Positions 24,617-33,395 are shown, numbered from the stretch's first letter. The stretch is 64,000 nucleotides of DNA from Lachnoclostridium sp. (GCA_021770065.1 JAETRR010000004.1:26985-90984), one strand, 5' to 3'. Translations and numbers: made by a program. Notes: generated by a model not told the origin, from the letters alone.

Positions 24617-26068
24617 TCACTGGTTTATTTCTCTTTCCCGCCTTCCCCTGTGTCTGTCCCTGCCGGATCCGTCCCGGGGGCCTCTTCTGTTTCCGCCGGT
24701 GCCCGGCTCTCCTGAACCGTGACCGTTTCCTCCGCCCTCTCCCGGATGCTCTGTTCCGGGCTGCCCTTCCTCACCCTCTTCCAAGTGCTCTGTTCCAGGC
24801 TGCCCTTCCTCACCTTCCTCCGGACGCCCTGCTCCGGGCTGCCCTTCCCCGCCCTCTCCCGGGCTCTCTGGTTCGTCTCCATCTTCTCTTCCTCCCGGCT
24901 GCTCTTGTCTGCCGGATTCGTTTCCCAGCGCATCCGCAACGGCATCCATAATGCTGTTGCTGGAAAATGTAGCTCCGCTGACCGCATCCACGTCCGCAGT
25001 CTGATCCGTAAGAATCGCATCTATGACGGCAGACTGTGCTCTTTGGAAAAACTCCCGATCATCCCGAAAGGAAAGCACGGTAATATCCGCAATATATCCG
25101 TCCTCCACCGTGACCTGCACCTTTGTAGTTCCCCGAAATCCTTCTCCCTCACCCGTATATACGCCGTCTTTGTAACTTCCGTTTTCCTCTTTTTCCGCAC
25201 TCTGCCCATCCGATGATATGGTTTCTGCAGCGGGTAAGGATATGAGACTTCCCGCAAGAACCGTACCGCCGATTGCCGCTGCGGCTGCAGTTCCCGCTAT
25301 GGCTCCGGAAGGACTGGCAGACAGGCTTTCTTTGGGGCATACGCTAATGCACTGCATACACTGAATACATTCCCCTGATGCCACCGCATCTCTTTCGGGT
25401 ATACGGATTCCCATGCTGCACGTTCTCGTACAAAGCCCGCAATCTGTGCAGGAATCGCTGCTGCGCCTTATTTTATACAGCCTCTTTCCGGAAACCAGGG
25501 CAAACAGCGCCCCCAGGGGACAGAAATACCGGCAGAAAAACCGACTGACCACAAGAGATCCTGCGGCAATTGCCAAAAGCAGCACAAAACCCAATGTAGA
25601 TACAGCCCGAGTTACCACAGAAAGATTTCCCGATACCAGCATTCCGAACACGCCCCAGGGATTCCATGAGGAATCCACGGGCAGCGCCAGTATCCATACG
25701 CCTGCTGTTATAAAAGCAAGAATGACATATTTTAAAAATTTCATCACAGAGTCAAGCTTCTCCGGAATCCGCACCTTCCTGAAAATAAACCGTCCGGGGA
25801 AAAAGAAGAGAAGCTCCTGCACCATCCCAAAGGAGCACAGAAAGCCACAGAAAAAGCGGCCCCAGAGCACAGTGACCAGCAGCACCATGCAGACAAGGAT
25901 GATCTGGGGGAACAGCCCGCTAAAGGAAAAACGTCCTTCCATCACTGCCGCCACCAGATCTCTCACTGCCGAAAACACCGTAATAAACAGTCCCGGAAAC
26001 AGGATAAATGCGGCAAGCTGAATCAGATGCCGGATGAATTGTGTAAAAAAGCCTCTTTTCTTCCTCAT
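24617..26068 (-). CDS. Membrane Fe-S/FMN-binding electron-transfer protein (NapH-like plus FMN_bind)
   Basis: 483 residues from ATG 26068 (GGGAGG ten bases upstream). N-terminal part has about five membrane helices with NapH/NosR-type cysteine pairs (CGFLCSFG, CRYFCPLG). Two 4Fe-4S motifs follow (CTDCGLCTRTCSMG, CIQCMQCISVCP), then a hydrophobic helix, then an FMN-binding domain with the flavinylation motif SGATFSS. The tail has three 13-residue Glu/Gly-rich repeats such as EEGEEGQPGTEHL. It should pass electrons across the membrane to a covalently bound external flavin. Acceptor unknown. A longer upstream reading lacks coding character. Confidence 0.82.
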   Translation of the reverse strand: MRKKRGFFTQFIRHLIQLAAFILFPGLFITVFSAVRDLVAAVMEGRFSFSGLFPQIILVCMVLLVTVLWGRFFCGFLCSFGMVQELLFFFPGRFIFRKVRIPEKLDSVMKFLKYVILAFITAGVWILALPVDSSWNPWGVFGMLVSGNLSVVTRAVSTLGFVLLLAIAAGSLVVSRFFCRYFCPLGALFALVSGKRLYKIRRSSDSCTDCGLCTRTCSMGIRIPERDAVASGECIQCMQCISVCPKESLSASPSGAIAGTAAAAAIGGTVLAGSLISLPAAETISSDGQSAEKEENGSYKDGVYTGEGEGFRGTTKVQVTVEDGYIADITVLSFRDDREFFQRAQSAVIDAILTDQTADVDAVSGATFSSNSIMDAVADALGNESGRQEQPGGREDGDEPESPGEGGEGQPGAGRPEEGEEGQPGTEHLEEGEEGQPGTEHPGEGGGNGHGSGEPGTGGNRRGPRDGSGRDRHRGRREREINQ

Positions 26069-26095
26069 GGACAGATACCTCCCAAATAATTCACA

Positions 26096-26124
26096 ATTAT
26101 AACATTTGGACAGATACAATACAA
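26096..26124 (-). promoter_or_regulatory. Promoter of FMN/Fe-S membrane protein gene
   Basis: Minus strand TTGTAT (26124-26119), 17-base spacer, TATAAT (26101-26096), about 20 bases before the start codon region. The rest of the 310-bp divergent gap (26125-26303) shows nothing I can name. Confidence 0.65.
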
Positions 26125-26303
26125 CTTTAACAGCAAATACGGCAATAATTTCGTTGATAACGGCAACGGCGGCTGTTCCAGCATAATGACCAACACAGGC
26201 CAGGAACAGTTCGTCCTTGGAAGAAAAATGAGAGCACTGACTCTCCACATATGAACGTAAACGCCCGCAAGAAGTAACTTTTATATTTTGACTATTCTTG
26301 GAA

Positions 26304-26340
26304 TGTGACCTTGTCACAGAAGCTGCGGTCAGAATATGAT
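26304..26340 (+). promoter_or_regulatory. Promoter with overlapping TGTGAC/GTCACA palindrome
   Basis: Perfect palindrome TGTGAC-CTT-GTCACA at 26304-26318 overlaps the -35 element TTGTCA (26311-26316); an 18-base spacer leads to TATGAT (26335-26340). The palindrome resembles Crp/Fnr-type half-sites but with a three-base centre. Position suggests repression or competition at the promoter of the ferredoxin/NapH-like pair. Confidence 0.6.
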
Positions 26341-26378
26341 ATACTGCTATGAAACAAACCAAAATTGGAGGAATGAAG

Positions 26379-26582
26379 ATGGCATCTAAACGATTTGCGG
26401 CCGTAGATAAAACGATTTGCGTTGCCTGCGGCGCCTGTGAGAAAGCTTGTCCGTTAGGGGCGATTAAAGTACATAAAGGCTGTTTTGCAAAGGTCTCAGA
26501 AGACAAATGCGTAGGATGCGGAAAGTGCGAAAAGGTCTGTCCGGCAAACAGTATTATAATGAAAGGCAGGGAAAACATATGA
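26379..26582 (+). CDS. 2[4Fe-4S] ferredoxin-like protein
   Basis: 67 residues from ATG 26379, chosen because GGAGG lies seven bases upstream. Two classic cluster motifs: CVACGACEKACP and CVGCGKCEKVCP. It overlaps the next gene by four bases (ATGA-type), so both products are made together and probably interact. Likely a cytosolic electron donor or acceptor for the membrane protein. Confidence 0.88.
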   Translation: MASKRFAAVDKTICVACGACEKACPLGAIKVHKGCFAKVSEDKCVGCGKCEKVCPANSIIMKGRENI

Positions 26583-27163
26583 AAACAAAGAAAAAGCATT
26601 GGTATGATTACTTATGGATATGGTCCATCGTATATTTTGCACTGGGATTTTTCAATATTTTATTTGCCTGGCTCGGTATGATCGATTTCCTGCTGCCGAT
26701 CATGCTTGCGGTATTTGGCGGCAACAAGTTTTTCTGTAACCATCTTTGCGGCAGAGGACAATTATACTGCAAGCTGGGCGGAGATTTCAAGTGCTCCCGA
26801 AACAAACCCACGCCGAAATGGATAGCTTCCAAATGGTTTCGATACGGTTTTCTGATATTTTTTCTGACCATGTTTGGCAATATAGTTTTTCAGACCTTCC
26901 TTGTAGCAAGCGGGGCGGAAAATCTGCGTGAAGCGATCAAGCTGTTCTGGACATTCCGTATTCCGTGGGGATGGACATATTCGGGGAGCATGTTCCCGGA
27001 TTGGGCAGCGCAGTTCAGCTTTGGGTTTTACAGCCTGATGCTTACATCTCTTTTAATCGGTCTTATTGTTATGATCTTCTTTAAGCCAAGGACATGGTGC
27101 GCTTTCTGCCCGATGGGAACGATGACACAGGCAATCTGCAAATTACGGAACAGAGTAAAATGA
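26579..27163 (+). CDS. NapH/NosR-like membrane 4Fe-4S protein
   Basis: 194 residues with four or five membrane helices. Cysteine motifs CNHLCGRGQLYCKL and CAFCPMGTMTQAIC sit at helix ends, as in NapH-type proteins. It starts within the ferredoxin gene stop and should be its membrane partner. Divergent from the related Fe-S/FMN protein at 24617-26068, so the two units may form a short electron chain. The downstream region is degraded. Confidence 0.83.
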   Translation: MKTKKKHWYDYLWIWSIVYFALGFFNILFAWLGMIDFLLPIMLAVFGGNKFFCNHLCGRGQLYCKLGGDFKCSRNKPTPKWIASKWFRYGFLIFFLTMFGNIVFQTFLVASGAENLREAIKLFWTFRIPWGWTYSGSMFPDWAAQFSFGFYSLMLTSLLIGLIVMIFFKPRTWCAFCPMGTMTQAICKLRNRVK

Positions 27164-27169
27164 TGTTGA

Positions 27170-27560
27170 AATGTCGCGAACTATAGCCTGTATCGTTTCC
27201 TCATTGTACTCTGATAACCCGGCATCTGTACTGCAAAAGGGAAAAACATATTTTCCAACGCATTGCGCCAAGGAGGACTCACAAAATTTTTCAAACAGGC
27301 TCTGAATCAATTCCGTGTTATATTCTGACCAAAAAGACTTTTAGCTGTCCGGAATAATTATGTCCGTAAAGTGGAGTTCCATAAAGAACACAGTCTGCAT
27401 TGATAATTTTATTCAACAGCATATTAACTTCATCCTGCTGGATGCACCTATAATGTTCCATATCATTTTGACAGAAAGAACAACCGGTGCATCCATTGAT
27501 TTTAAAGTCTGTAAGAGATATGGCTTCCTGTTTTTCACCTACCTGTATAGTATATATGAT
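27170..27560 (-). pseudogene. Remnant of NAD(P)H-dependent flavodoxin-like oxidoreductase
   Basis: Minus-strand reading shows NGCTGCSFCQND, then VLYGTPLYGHNYSGQLKVFLVRI followed by TAA, then a continuation in another frame (ELIQSLFEKFCE, YVFPFCSTDAGLSEYNEE). This is the iron-sulfur flavoprotein/FMN-reductase pattern with the N-terminal flavin loop missing and a frameshift after the conserved KxFLDR position. Not functional as it stands. The 3' end runs into the end of the NapH-like gene. Confidence 0.7.
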
Positions 27561-27572
27561 ATTGCCCGGCAG

Positions 27573-27860
27573 TCAATAAAAACCTTCTTCCTTTGTACGG
27601 TGAACCGTTCCCGCCGGAACAAAAATAACGTCCCCTTTACAGACTTTCCTCTGAAAATCCAGACGTTCTTTACAACTACCCATTTTTACCAGTCCCATTC
27701 CCTGCTCTATCCGTATCAGCTGGTCCGTATCCTCATGAATTTCCAGACCGATATCCGAACATACCGGAATACACATAAGTGTCATTTGCGCATAACAGCC
27801 CGTCCAGATTTCGGTACGATAATTTGTATTCCGTACTGCCCTCTGTAAAACATTCTCCAC
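27573..27860 (-). pseudogene. Cupin-domain protein with internal deletion
   Basis: 95 codons, MENVLQRAVRNTNYRTEIWTG at the start, cupin motif LEIHEDTDQLIRIEQGMG and GDVIFVPAGT. After VPAGT the reading jumps to VHRTKEEGFY, which looks like the C-terminal end of the full-length family with about 25 residues missing, including the second cupin metal ligands. The frame is still open, so a short product is possible, but it should not bind metal normally. Confidence 0.6.
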
Positions 27861-27881
27861 ATAAGGCTCTGCTTTCCAATT

Positions 27882-28205
27882 CTATTGCCGCAAAATTTCA
27901 TCCATGTTCCGTTTCCCATAAACAATTCGCAAAATGAAAATCATTTTTTCATTGGAATCCGGCAGATAATACATAATATAATTACCTACCAGTTTCTTTC
28001 TGACCTCTATATTTGATAAAAATTCATTGATGACCAGAGAACCGCTTTCCGGAAAAGATCGCACTTCCTCAATAGCTCCTTGCAATTTTCCCACAAAGTT
28101 CGATACCGCTGTTGGATTTGCTAACTCTACAGCGATATATCCTACAATATCATCCAAATAGGCATCCGCTTTATGAGTCAAGTGATATCCCCATTTAGAT
28201 TCCAT
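27882..28205 (-). CDS. RelE/ParE-family toxin
   Basis: 107 residues with ParE features: N-terminal helices LDDIVGYIAVELANPTAV, then YIMYYLPDSNEKMIFILRIVYGKRNMDEIL at the end. ParE toxins act on gyrase, RelE toxins on ribosome-bound mRNA; which applies here is not clear. The gene overlaps the antitoxin gene by 11 bp. A decayed second copy is at 53178-53312. Confidence 0.9.
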   Translation of the reverse strand: MESKWGYHLTHKADAYLDDIVGYIAVELANPTAVSNFVGKLQGAIEEVRSFPESGSLVINEFLSNIEVRKKLVGNYIMYYLPDSNEKMIFILRIVYGKRNMDEILRQ

Positions 28206-28452
28206 ATTTTCTCCTTATATCGCTGATCGCTTTTTCTCCATCCACAGTACGTCCGGCTTTTACATCTTCCAAACCTTCTATGATGGCTTTTGCTTCGTAC
28301 ATTTTCTGCATAGTCCGTTCATAATACTCAATATCCATAACAACCAGACGTCCGTACCCATTCTTCGTTACATAAACCGGTCCGTTTTCTTCAGCGCAGC
28401 GCCGTTCTATCTCAACCGTATTTTTCAAATCACGCATAGGAATAATCTGCAT
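28195..28452 (-). CDS. Phd/YefM-family antitoxin
   Basis: 85 residues. The N-terminal DNA-binding part IPMRDLKNTVEIERRCAEENGPVYVTKNGYGRLVVMDIEYYE is typical of Phd/YefM; the C-terminal helix should wrap the toxin. First gene of the toxin-antitoxin operon, with its own promoter and a palindromic operator. Confidence 0.92.
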   Translation of the reverse strand: MQIIPMRDLKNTVEIERRCAEENGPVYVTKNGYGRLVVMDIEYYERTMQKMYEAKAIIEGLEDVKAGRTVDGEKAISDIRRKYGI

Positions 28453-28478
28453 AAAAACGCCTCCTTTTTTGTGGCTTT

Positions 28479-28507
28479 ATTTTGCACTAAATTTAGTCAC
28501 ATGTCAA
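28479..28507 (-). promoter_or_regulatory. Promoter and operator of the toxin-antitoxin operon
   Basis: Minus strand TTGACA (28507-28502), 17-base spacer, CAAAAT (28484-28479). The spacer holds a perfect 12-bp palindrome ACTAAATTTAGT (28486-28497), a likely binding site for the antitoxin or its complex. Confidence 0.7.
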
Positions 28508-28528
28508 GGAATTGAAATCGTAAAGTCA

Positions 28529-28747
28529 TCAATTGAAAGGCAACAGGTTCTTATGGAATTCAATCAGCTCTGCTTTCTGCAGCGCCTGCCCCTTTGTCAT
28601 CCCTTCTTTTTCGGCGACTTCAAAGATGGAAAAGGGAGCCCCTTTCGGATAATACCCGGCTGGTACAGTCTGAAAGCTATGATACACAAACTCCCTTCGG
28701 GGCGGACAAGCTTTAATTCTTTCACCTGTCTGCCCCGGAGGGAGCAT
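28529..28747 (-). CDS. Hypothetical or remnant protein (up to 72 aa)
   Basis: The last 50 residues (FVYHSFQTVPAGYYPKGAPF, SIFEVAEKEGMTKGQALQKAELIEFHKNLL) read like real protein, while the first 20 do not. No ribosome binding site is clear. It sits between transketolase and the antitoxin and could be the tail of a lost gene. Confidence 0.3.
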   Translation of the reverse strand: MLPPGQTGERIKACPPRREFVYHSFQTVPAGYYPKGAPFSIFEVAEKEGMTKGQALQKAELIEFHKNLLPFN

Positions 28748-28780
28748 ATCAAATCAGTTCCATTTTACACGGAAAACATT

Positions 28781-29749
28781 TTATTTCTTGGCAATCGCTT
28801 TCTTTGCGGCCGCCGCAATGGATGCGCCGTCCAATCCATACGTTTCTTTCAAGAATCCCATATTTCCTACTTGACCGAACTTCTCATGTACGCCTATGCG
28901 TTCTACCGGAACAATGTACTCTTCCATAACCACCTGGGTTACCGCATCGCCCAGACCGCCGTTCACACTGTGATTCTCACAGGTTACGATTGCGCCTGTC
29001 TCCCTGGCGCTGGCAATAATCAAATCCCGGTCAATGGGACGGATGCAGAACATATCCACTACTCTTGCCGAGATACCGTCCTTCTCCAGAAGCTCCGCAG
29101 CAATCAGGGCCTCCTCCACCTCAACGCCGGCTGCAATCAGAGTTACATCCTTACCTTCCCGCAGAACATTGCCCTTGCCCAGCTCAAATTCGGATCCCTC
29201 GGCATAAATGTCAGTCACAGTCGTGCGGGCCAGACGGGTATAGGTCATACCCTGGTGCTCCTCTAACTGCCGGTACAGAGCCGTTGCGGCCGTATTATCC
29301 GCAGGCTCCACAATCACGATCTCCGGAATCGCCCGCATAATGGCAATATCCTCAAAGGGCATATGAGTTCCCCCGTTATACATGGCTACAACACCGGGAT
29401 CCGAGCCAATCATGTTAACATTTGCCTTAGAATATGCGCCGGAAATAAAGACCTGATCCGCTACACGGCGGGACATAAAGGGTCCGAAAGAGTGAACCCA
29501 GGGCTTCATGCCTGTATGAGAAGCACCTCAGGCAAATCCAACGGCATTTGCCTCCTGAATACCAACGTTAATCCAGCGGTCCGGATATTTTTCAACAAAC
29601 TGGAACATATCAAATTTTACGATTGACAGACCCAGATCGCATTCTACATGCATAATTTTATCATCCCGGCCCATAGCCTCCATCAGATAGTCGCTATATG
29701 TAGATGCCAGCGTTTTTTCATTCATTTTTCGCTCAGCTAATTTAATCAT
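28781..29749 (-). pseudogene. Transketolase, C-terminal subunit, interrupted by in-frame TGA
   Basis: The frame reads from ATG 29749 (GGAG upstream) through the pyrimidine-binding domain start (DYLMEAMGRDDKIMHVECDLG, NVGIQEANAVGFA), meets TGA at 29525-29527, and continues in the same frame GASHTGMKPWVHSFGPFMSRRVADQ to a normal C-terminus at 28781. Everything else is intact, including the C-terminal domain. A nonsense change, sequence error or recoding could explain it. Partner of the N-terminal subunit gene, 34 bp upstream. As written it makes a 73-residue fragment, with possible re-initiation at ATG 29509. Confidence 0.8.
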
Positions 29750-29783
29750 AATTCTCCGCTCTCCTTTCCATTTGCCTTTCTAC

Positions 29784-30608
29784 TTACGCATTCAATGCTG
29801 CAATTGCTTCGTCAGCCGCTTCACGGGTTACATCAATGTGGTGATTCCATTCGGTTTCCGCCCATACAACGCCCTTGCCTTTCAAGGTATGGCAGACAAT
29901 TGCCGTAGGAGATCCCGTATGGCTCTTGGCCGCCGCAATCGCCTCGCCCAGCTGATCAAAATCATGTCCGTCCGCCACATCAATCACATTCCATCCAAAT
30001 GCGGCAATCTTTGCATTAATATCGGCAATATTATCAACCTGAGCAACCGGCCCGTCCAGCTGCATCTGATTGTAATCCACAAACATAATGAGATTATCAA
30101 TCTTTTTATGCGCGGCGTTCATCATTGCTTCCCAGTTCTGGCCCTCCTGCAGCTCACCGTCGCCCACGATGCAGAATACCTTGCTGTCTTTTCCCTGCAC
30201 TTTAAGGCCGTAAGCCACGCCGGATGAAACCGAGAGCCCCTGGCCGAGAGAACCGGTCGTAACGTCAATGCCGGGAGTCCTGTGCATATCACAGTGGCTG
30301 GGGAGATTTGTGCCCTCCTGATTCAGCGTCTTCATCTCTGAAAGGGGCATGTATCCGCACAATGCCAGTGCGGCATAAACGGACGGTCCCGCATGACCCT
30401 TGGAGCAGACCAGGCGATCCCGATCCTCCCAGTGGGGATTTTTCGGATCATGACGCATCTGGTCCCCGTACAAAGCTGCCAGAATTTCCACAATGGACAT
30501 CGCTCCGCCCAGATGCCCGAAACCTCTGCTTGCAAATTGTTCCAGAGACTGGATTCGAATATTCTTTGCCAGTTCCTTAAGTTCCTGTAACTTCTTTTCA
30601 CTGTACAT
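29784..30608 (-). CDS. Transketolase, N-terminal subunit
   Basis: 274 residues holding the thiamine diphosphate domain: GHLGGAMSIVEILAALYGD, DRLVCSKGHAGPSVYAAL, TGSLGQGLSVSSGVAYG and the metal/TPP motif GDGELQEGQNWEA...DYNQMQLDG. The enzyme moves two-carbon units between sugar phosphates. Split transketolases are common in Clostridia. The C-terminal subunit downstream carries a premature TGA. Confidence 0.92.
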   Translation of the reverse strand: MYSEKKLQELKELAKNIRIQSLEQFASRGFGHLGGAMSIVEILAALYGDQMRHDPKNPHWEDRDRLVCSKGHAGPSVYAALALCGYMPLSEMKTLNQEGTNLPSHCDMHRTPGIDVTTGSLGQGLSVSSGVAYGLKVQGKDSKVFCIVGDGELQEGQNWEAMMNAAHKKIDNLIMFVDYNQMQLDGPVAQVDNIADINAKIAAFGWNVIDVADGHDFDQLGEAIAAAKSHTGSPTAIVCHTLKGKGVVWAETEWNHHIDVTREAADEAIAALNA

Positions 30609-30891
30609 AAGTCAGCACCTCCATAAATTTTCCATTGCACATCGTCCTGTGCCTCTATGTCTTTAGTAGTTTTATCTTATCAGATGACCCGGATTAGGGA
30701 AATGGATAAACAGCTCCCATTCCATAGCCATATGTGTAAAATGTTATCTTTTTTCCTATATACCCGTGCTGGTATATGTATTTTTTTATTTTCACAGGAA
30801 AAATATTATCTTTCCGCATACATATTATACAAAAATCATTTCTCTCAAATCGCCTAAAAAAGCAAATTCCACCCACAGGCAGAATTTCAGA

Positions 30892-30919
30892 TTGCAAACA
30901 ACCATATTTATGCTATAGT
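30892..30919 (+). promoter_or_regulatory. Promoter of AraC-type regulator gene
   Basis: TTGCAA at 30892-30897, 16-base spacer, TATAGT at 30914-30919. It lies in the 355-bp divergent gap 30609-30963, which is AT-rich and otherwise shows no gene. Confidence 0.5.
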
Positions 30920-30963
30920 TATATCAGATGCTTCTATTGATAACTCATTAGGCGGTGGTATTT

Positions 30964-32385
30964 ATGATACAGGTATTGATTGTCGCGGACAGAAAACACT
31001 ACATTCAGCGAATTTGTGCTCTGTTAGAACACTATGAGGATCTTGTTTTAAATGTGGTGTTCCATAGCACAGATATTTTTGACGCTTATTTACAATATGC
31101 CCCCGATGTGATCTTAATTGATCCGAAAATACAGCTGCCTCTTCCCGCAATTTTAGAACATTTTGAGGCACGCCGCTGGGACTGCCTTTTTTTTATAGAG
31201 AAAAAGCCGGATTTTCTAGTGCCTACACCACAAACCGTATTTATAGATTTAGAGCAAGATAATTTATATCTGTTAATTCAAAAATATCTCCATGATCGGA
31301 GACATTCCCAGCCGTCTGCAAAATCTTTGCTGAATATTATATCGCCGGATGGCAGGGATATTCTAAAACTCGGGCCGGACTTGTATTTTATTATGATGTG
31401 CATAAGCCTTTCCGCCGATGAACCGCCCCTCGGCTCAGATACCGTGAGCCAACTAAAAAATGCAGTGAAAACAGTAGGAAATTGCGATATATTCCGTATC
31501 CTTGAACGGGATATAGTGATTGTTATGAGGAAAAGCCAGATGAATCCCTCCATAGATTTTAACGAAGTTTATTCCATCGTATGCCGCATAACGAAAATCC
31601 CTTACAGCGCAGTCAGGAAAGACCGGGTTCCTCTTGAAGCTCTAGAAAGCACATGCCAAAGTATCCTCAGTGCTTCCGAGCGCTGCTACTGCCTCGGCCC
31701 TAAATGCTTTACCATGCAGGAAATCGATACCATGCCCCTCCAGAATGATGTATTTTACTTCTATTCGCTTTTTGTGCAAATGATGGGCTGTTTTTTTGAA
31801 CATGATCTGAAATCCTTTACAGCCTGCATCCGTAATTTTTATACAGGTCAAATCATATCCGCCGGAAATCCCATTGCCCTGGAATGCCTGCATGAATGGC
31901 TTTCCTTTGCCGAAGACACCCTTTTCCGGAAATACGTTCCGGGCACGGCCTTTTCCTACGCCTGCATATACGGCTCCGCCGAACAGGAGTGCCAAAGAAT
32001 CCTTGAACACTGGTCTCAGATTTATTTCAGATATGACAGGCTGCCTTACCGTCCGGCCACGATACAGGCCTTATATTGTCTGCTGCAAAATTATTCCGAG
32101 CCCGGATTTTCCCTGGATGAAGCTTCCAGAAAAATAAGATTTTCAAAAACGTATACGAGCCGCTTTATCAAAGAAGATATTGATCAGTCATTCGGAGACT
32201 TGCTCTTAAGGCTCCGCATGCAGCATTCGTGTATTCTTTTAAAAATGACCTCCGTCACCGTCAAGGATATCGCCCTGGCTGTGGGATATGGAGACGCACA
32301 GTATTTTTCAAAGGTTTTTAAAAAACAAACCCATATGCAGCCAACCGATTTCCGCCAGCATTTCCAAAAAAGGAGACAGCCATGA
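30964..32385 (+). CDS. AraC-family regulator with receiver-like N-terminus
   Basis: 473 residues from ATG 30964 (GGCGGTGG just upstream). The N-terminus IQVLIVADRKHYIQRICALLEHYED resembles a receiver domain, but the acidic pocket is reduced and the expected phospho-aspartate lies in VILIDPKIQLP, so phosphorylation is doubtful. The C-terminal 100 residues are an AraC helix-turn-helix pair (SLDEASRKIRFSKTYTSRFI, VKDIALAVGYGDAQYFSKVFKKQ). The stop overlaps the start of the alcohol dehydrogenase gene, its probable target and partner. Confidence 0.82.
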   Translation: MIQVLIVADRKHYIQRICALLEHYEDLVLNVVFHSTDIFDAYLQYAPDVILIDPKIQLPLPAILEHFEARRWDCLFFIEKKPDFLVPTPQTVFIDLEQDNLYLLIQKYLHDRRHSQPSAKSLLNIISPDGRDILKLGPDLYFIMMCISLSADEPPLGSDTVSQLKNAVKTVGNCDIFRILERDIVIVMRKSQMNPSIDFNEVYSIVCRITKIPYSAVRKDRVPLEALESTCQSILSASERCYCLGPKCFTMQEIDTMPLQNDVFYFYSLFVQMMGCFFEHDLKSFTACIRNFYTGQIISAGNPIALECLHEWLSFAEDTLFRKYVPGTAFSYACIYGSAEQECQRILEHWSQIYFRYDRLPYRPATIQALYCLLQNYSEPGFSLDEASRKIRFSKTYTSRFIKEDIDQSFGDLLLRLRMQHSCILLKMTSVTVKDIALAVGYGDAQYFSKVFKKQTHMQPTDFRQHFQKRRQP

Positions 32386-33389
32386 TTGCTTTTATCCGGG
32401 AAAAAAGCTCCGGGCCCCATCTGAAAAAAGTGGAGGAACCCCGGATTCAAAGCCCCGATGAGGTTAAGATCAAAATTTCATACAGCACATTGTGCAGGGA
32501 CGACATGGATATTTATGACGAATTTAATATGTTTGGCTATGGAATCATGGGACATGAAGCCGCAGGCATCATTGTGGAAGCAGGTGCGAATGCACAAATG
32601 CATGGTTTTTATCCGGGCTGCCGGGTGACCCTGATCCCATTTAACTCCTGTGGAACCTGCAGGCACTGCATTTCACAAAATCCGCAGAACTGCTCCGAAG
32701 CCCATCTTTTAGGCGGCGTACTCTGCGAATTCGTTGTGCGGAGCTTTAGAAACTTAATTTTGCTTCCGGACTGGCTTTCCTTAAAACAAGCCAGTTTATT
32801 AGAACCCGTTGCGGACATATTGACCGCATTGGAGAAAGTAACCATTGACTTCTCAAATGACATTCTTATTATTGGTTCGGGATTTTTAGGGCTGACAGCC
32901 ATACAGATTCTCCACATGATGGGAGTGAAAAAAATTGTTGTAGTTGAGCCTTTAGAGGAACGGCGGAAACTGGCCCTTAAGCATGGCGCCACACTGGCAT
33001 ACGATTCCCAGGCTCCCAATTTACAGCTGACGCTTCTCAAGGCCACTGACTTCCAGGGCTTTGATCTGGCTATTGACACATCTGCAAGAGCGGATATTTT
33101 TGATTTTACCCTCCCGTGCCTGACGCACGGGGGAACTATTCTATTGCTGGCCTATAAAAATGTCCAGTCCAAAATCAGCGTTCCCATATTGCACGTGTAT
33201 TCCCAAAATATGAAGTTAATCTGGTCCGCACTGTGTAATATAAAAAGTCTGCACTCCGCCATGCACCTGATCCAGCGTTTAACGCTTGATGGGTTAATCA
33301 CAGCGGAGTACCCTTTTGAGAATGCCTGGCAGGCCTATCACCGCTATCTTGGAACGGAAGAAATTAAAATAGGAATCCGATTTCCATAA
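32382..33389 (+). CDS. Zinc-dependent medium-chain alcohol dehydrogenase
   Basis: 335 residues. Catalytic zinc ligands Cys38, His58-Glu59 (GHEAAG) and Glu141; structural zinc cysteines 90, 93, 96 and 104; NAD motif GSGFLG at 165-170. The fold matches sorbitol/threonine dehydrogenase-type MDR enzymes, somewhat shorter than usual. The ATGA overlap with the regulator gene shows co-expression. Substrate is unknown, perhaps a polyol or sugar. Confidence 0.88.
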   Translation: MIAFIREKSSGPHLKKVEEPRIQSPDEVKIKISYSTLCRDDMDIYDEFNMFGYGIMGHEAAGIIVEAGANAQMHGFYPGCRVTLIPFNSCGTCRHCISQNPQNCSEAHLLGGVLCEFVVRSFRNLILLPDWLSLKQASLLEPVADILTALEKVTIDFSNDILIIGSGFLGLTAIQILHMMGVKKIVVVEPLEERRKLALKHGATLAYDSQAPNLQLTLLKATDFQGFDLAIDTSARADIFDFTLPCLTHGGTILLLAYKNVQSKISVPILHVYSQNMKLIWSALCNIKSLHSAMHLIQRLTLDGLITAEYPFENAWQAYHRYLGTEEIKIGIRFP

Positions 33390-33395
33390 TTAGTA

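Noticed and set aside
26069..26599. Long N-terminal extension of the FMN/Fe-S protein
   Set aside because: The frame stays open upstream, but the extension crosses two promoters and the divergent ferredoxin gene; ATG 26068 has a proper ribosome binding site and begins with the usual NapH-like sequence.
29509..29749. Selenocysteine at the transketolase TGA
   Set aside because: The downstream hairpin is short, the residue is not a known redox position and no selenium genes are in the window. Kept only as a remote option.
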